From the NCBI GenBank assembly GCA_947626215.1, contig CANQRJ010000030.1, positions 1 through 12,542 on the forward strand: a DNA stretch of 12,542 nucleotides. The letters run 5' to 3'. Below the pieces are notes generated by a model. The model worked only from the letters and a program-made list of their open reading frames with translations. It had not been told where the DNA came from and searched no databases. Of the stretch, positions 12,527 to 12,542 are shown one piece after another; the first letter of the stretch is position 1, and each line of letters begins with the position of its first letter. Source of the stretch: an uncultured Bacilli bacterium. Its GTDB lineage: Bacteria; Bacillota_I; Bacilli_A; RF39; UBA660. Position numbers and translations under genes: made by a program.

Positions 12527-12542
12527 TATTGTACCTAATTTT

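Overview
The window is the chromosomal replication-origin neighbourhood of a low-GC bacterium of the Firmicutes/Bacilli type. The order dnaA - dnaN - (small gene) - recF - gyrB - gyrA on one strand is the classic Firmicute origin block. DNA is very AT-rich, TGA is used as a stop (dnaA ends in TGA, so this is not the Mycoplasma code), ribosome binding sites are AGGAGG-like, and the SRP RNA is the short form without an Alu domain. Together these suggest an Erysipelotrichia- or RF39/Acholeplasma-like member of the Bacilli. That placement is inference.

Layout. Bases 1-167 hold an inverted repeat and a promoter. A soluble HEXXH metallopeptidase-like gene (168-1340) and a small lipoprotein gene (1402-1869) lie where rpmH/rnpA often sit in other Firmicutes. 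The gap 1870-2216 holds a weak terminator, a cluster of DnaA boxes and the dnaA promoter. dnaA (2217-3629) is followed by a second DnaA-box cluster whose last two boxes are back-to-back and run into tandem NTA triplets, which is the geometry of a DnaA-trio unwinding element. dnaN (3773-4891) ends at a terminator. A strong promoter then drives a ComK-family competence regulator (5056-5520) in the slot usually occupied by the S4-domain gene yaaA/rlbA. A new extended -10 promoter starts the tight recF-gyrB-gyrA operon (5603-11130), which ends in an intrinsic terminator.

The 800-bp gap after gyrA (11131-11930) has no gene but is highly structured. It carries six parS-type 16-bp ParB sites in about 740 bp, with four perfect DnaA boxes of one orientation next to or near four of them. 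Most of the parS cores are extended by site-specific, mutually complementary arms. After it come a promoter, the small SRP RNA, and tadA only 16 bp behind the SRP U-tract. The window closes with an extended -10 promoter and a 14-bp stem-loop that begins at the predicted transcription start of something beyond the edge.

The genes form an origin module: DnaA opens the duplex, the clamp and RecF serve and repair forks, and gyrase handles supercoiling. The parS array would load ParB to segregate the newly copied origin. The two least expected items are the parS/DnaA-box composite array and the placement of a shortened ComK inside the dnaN-recF interval.
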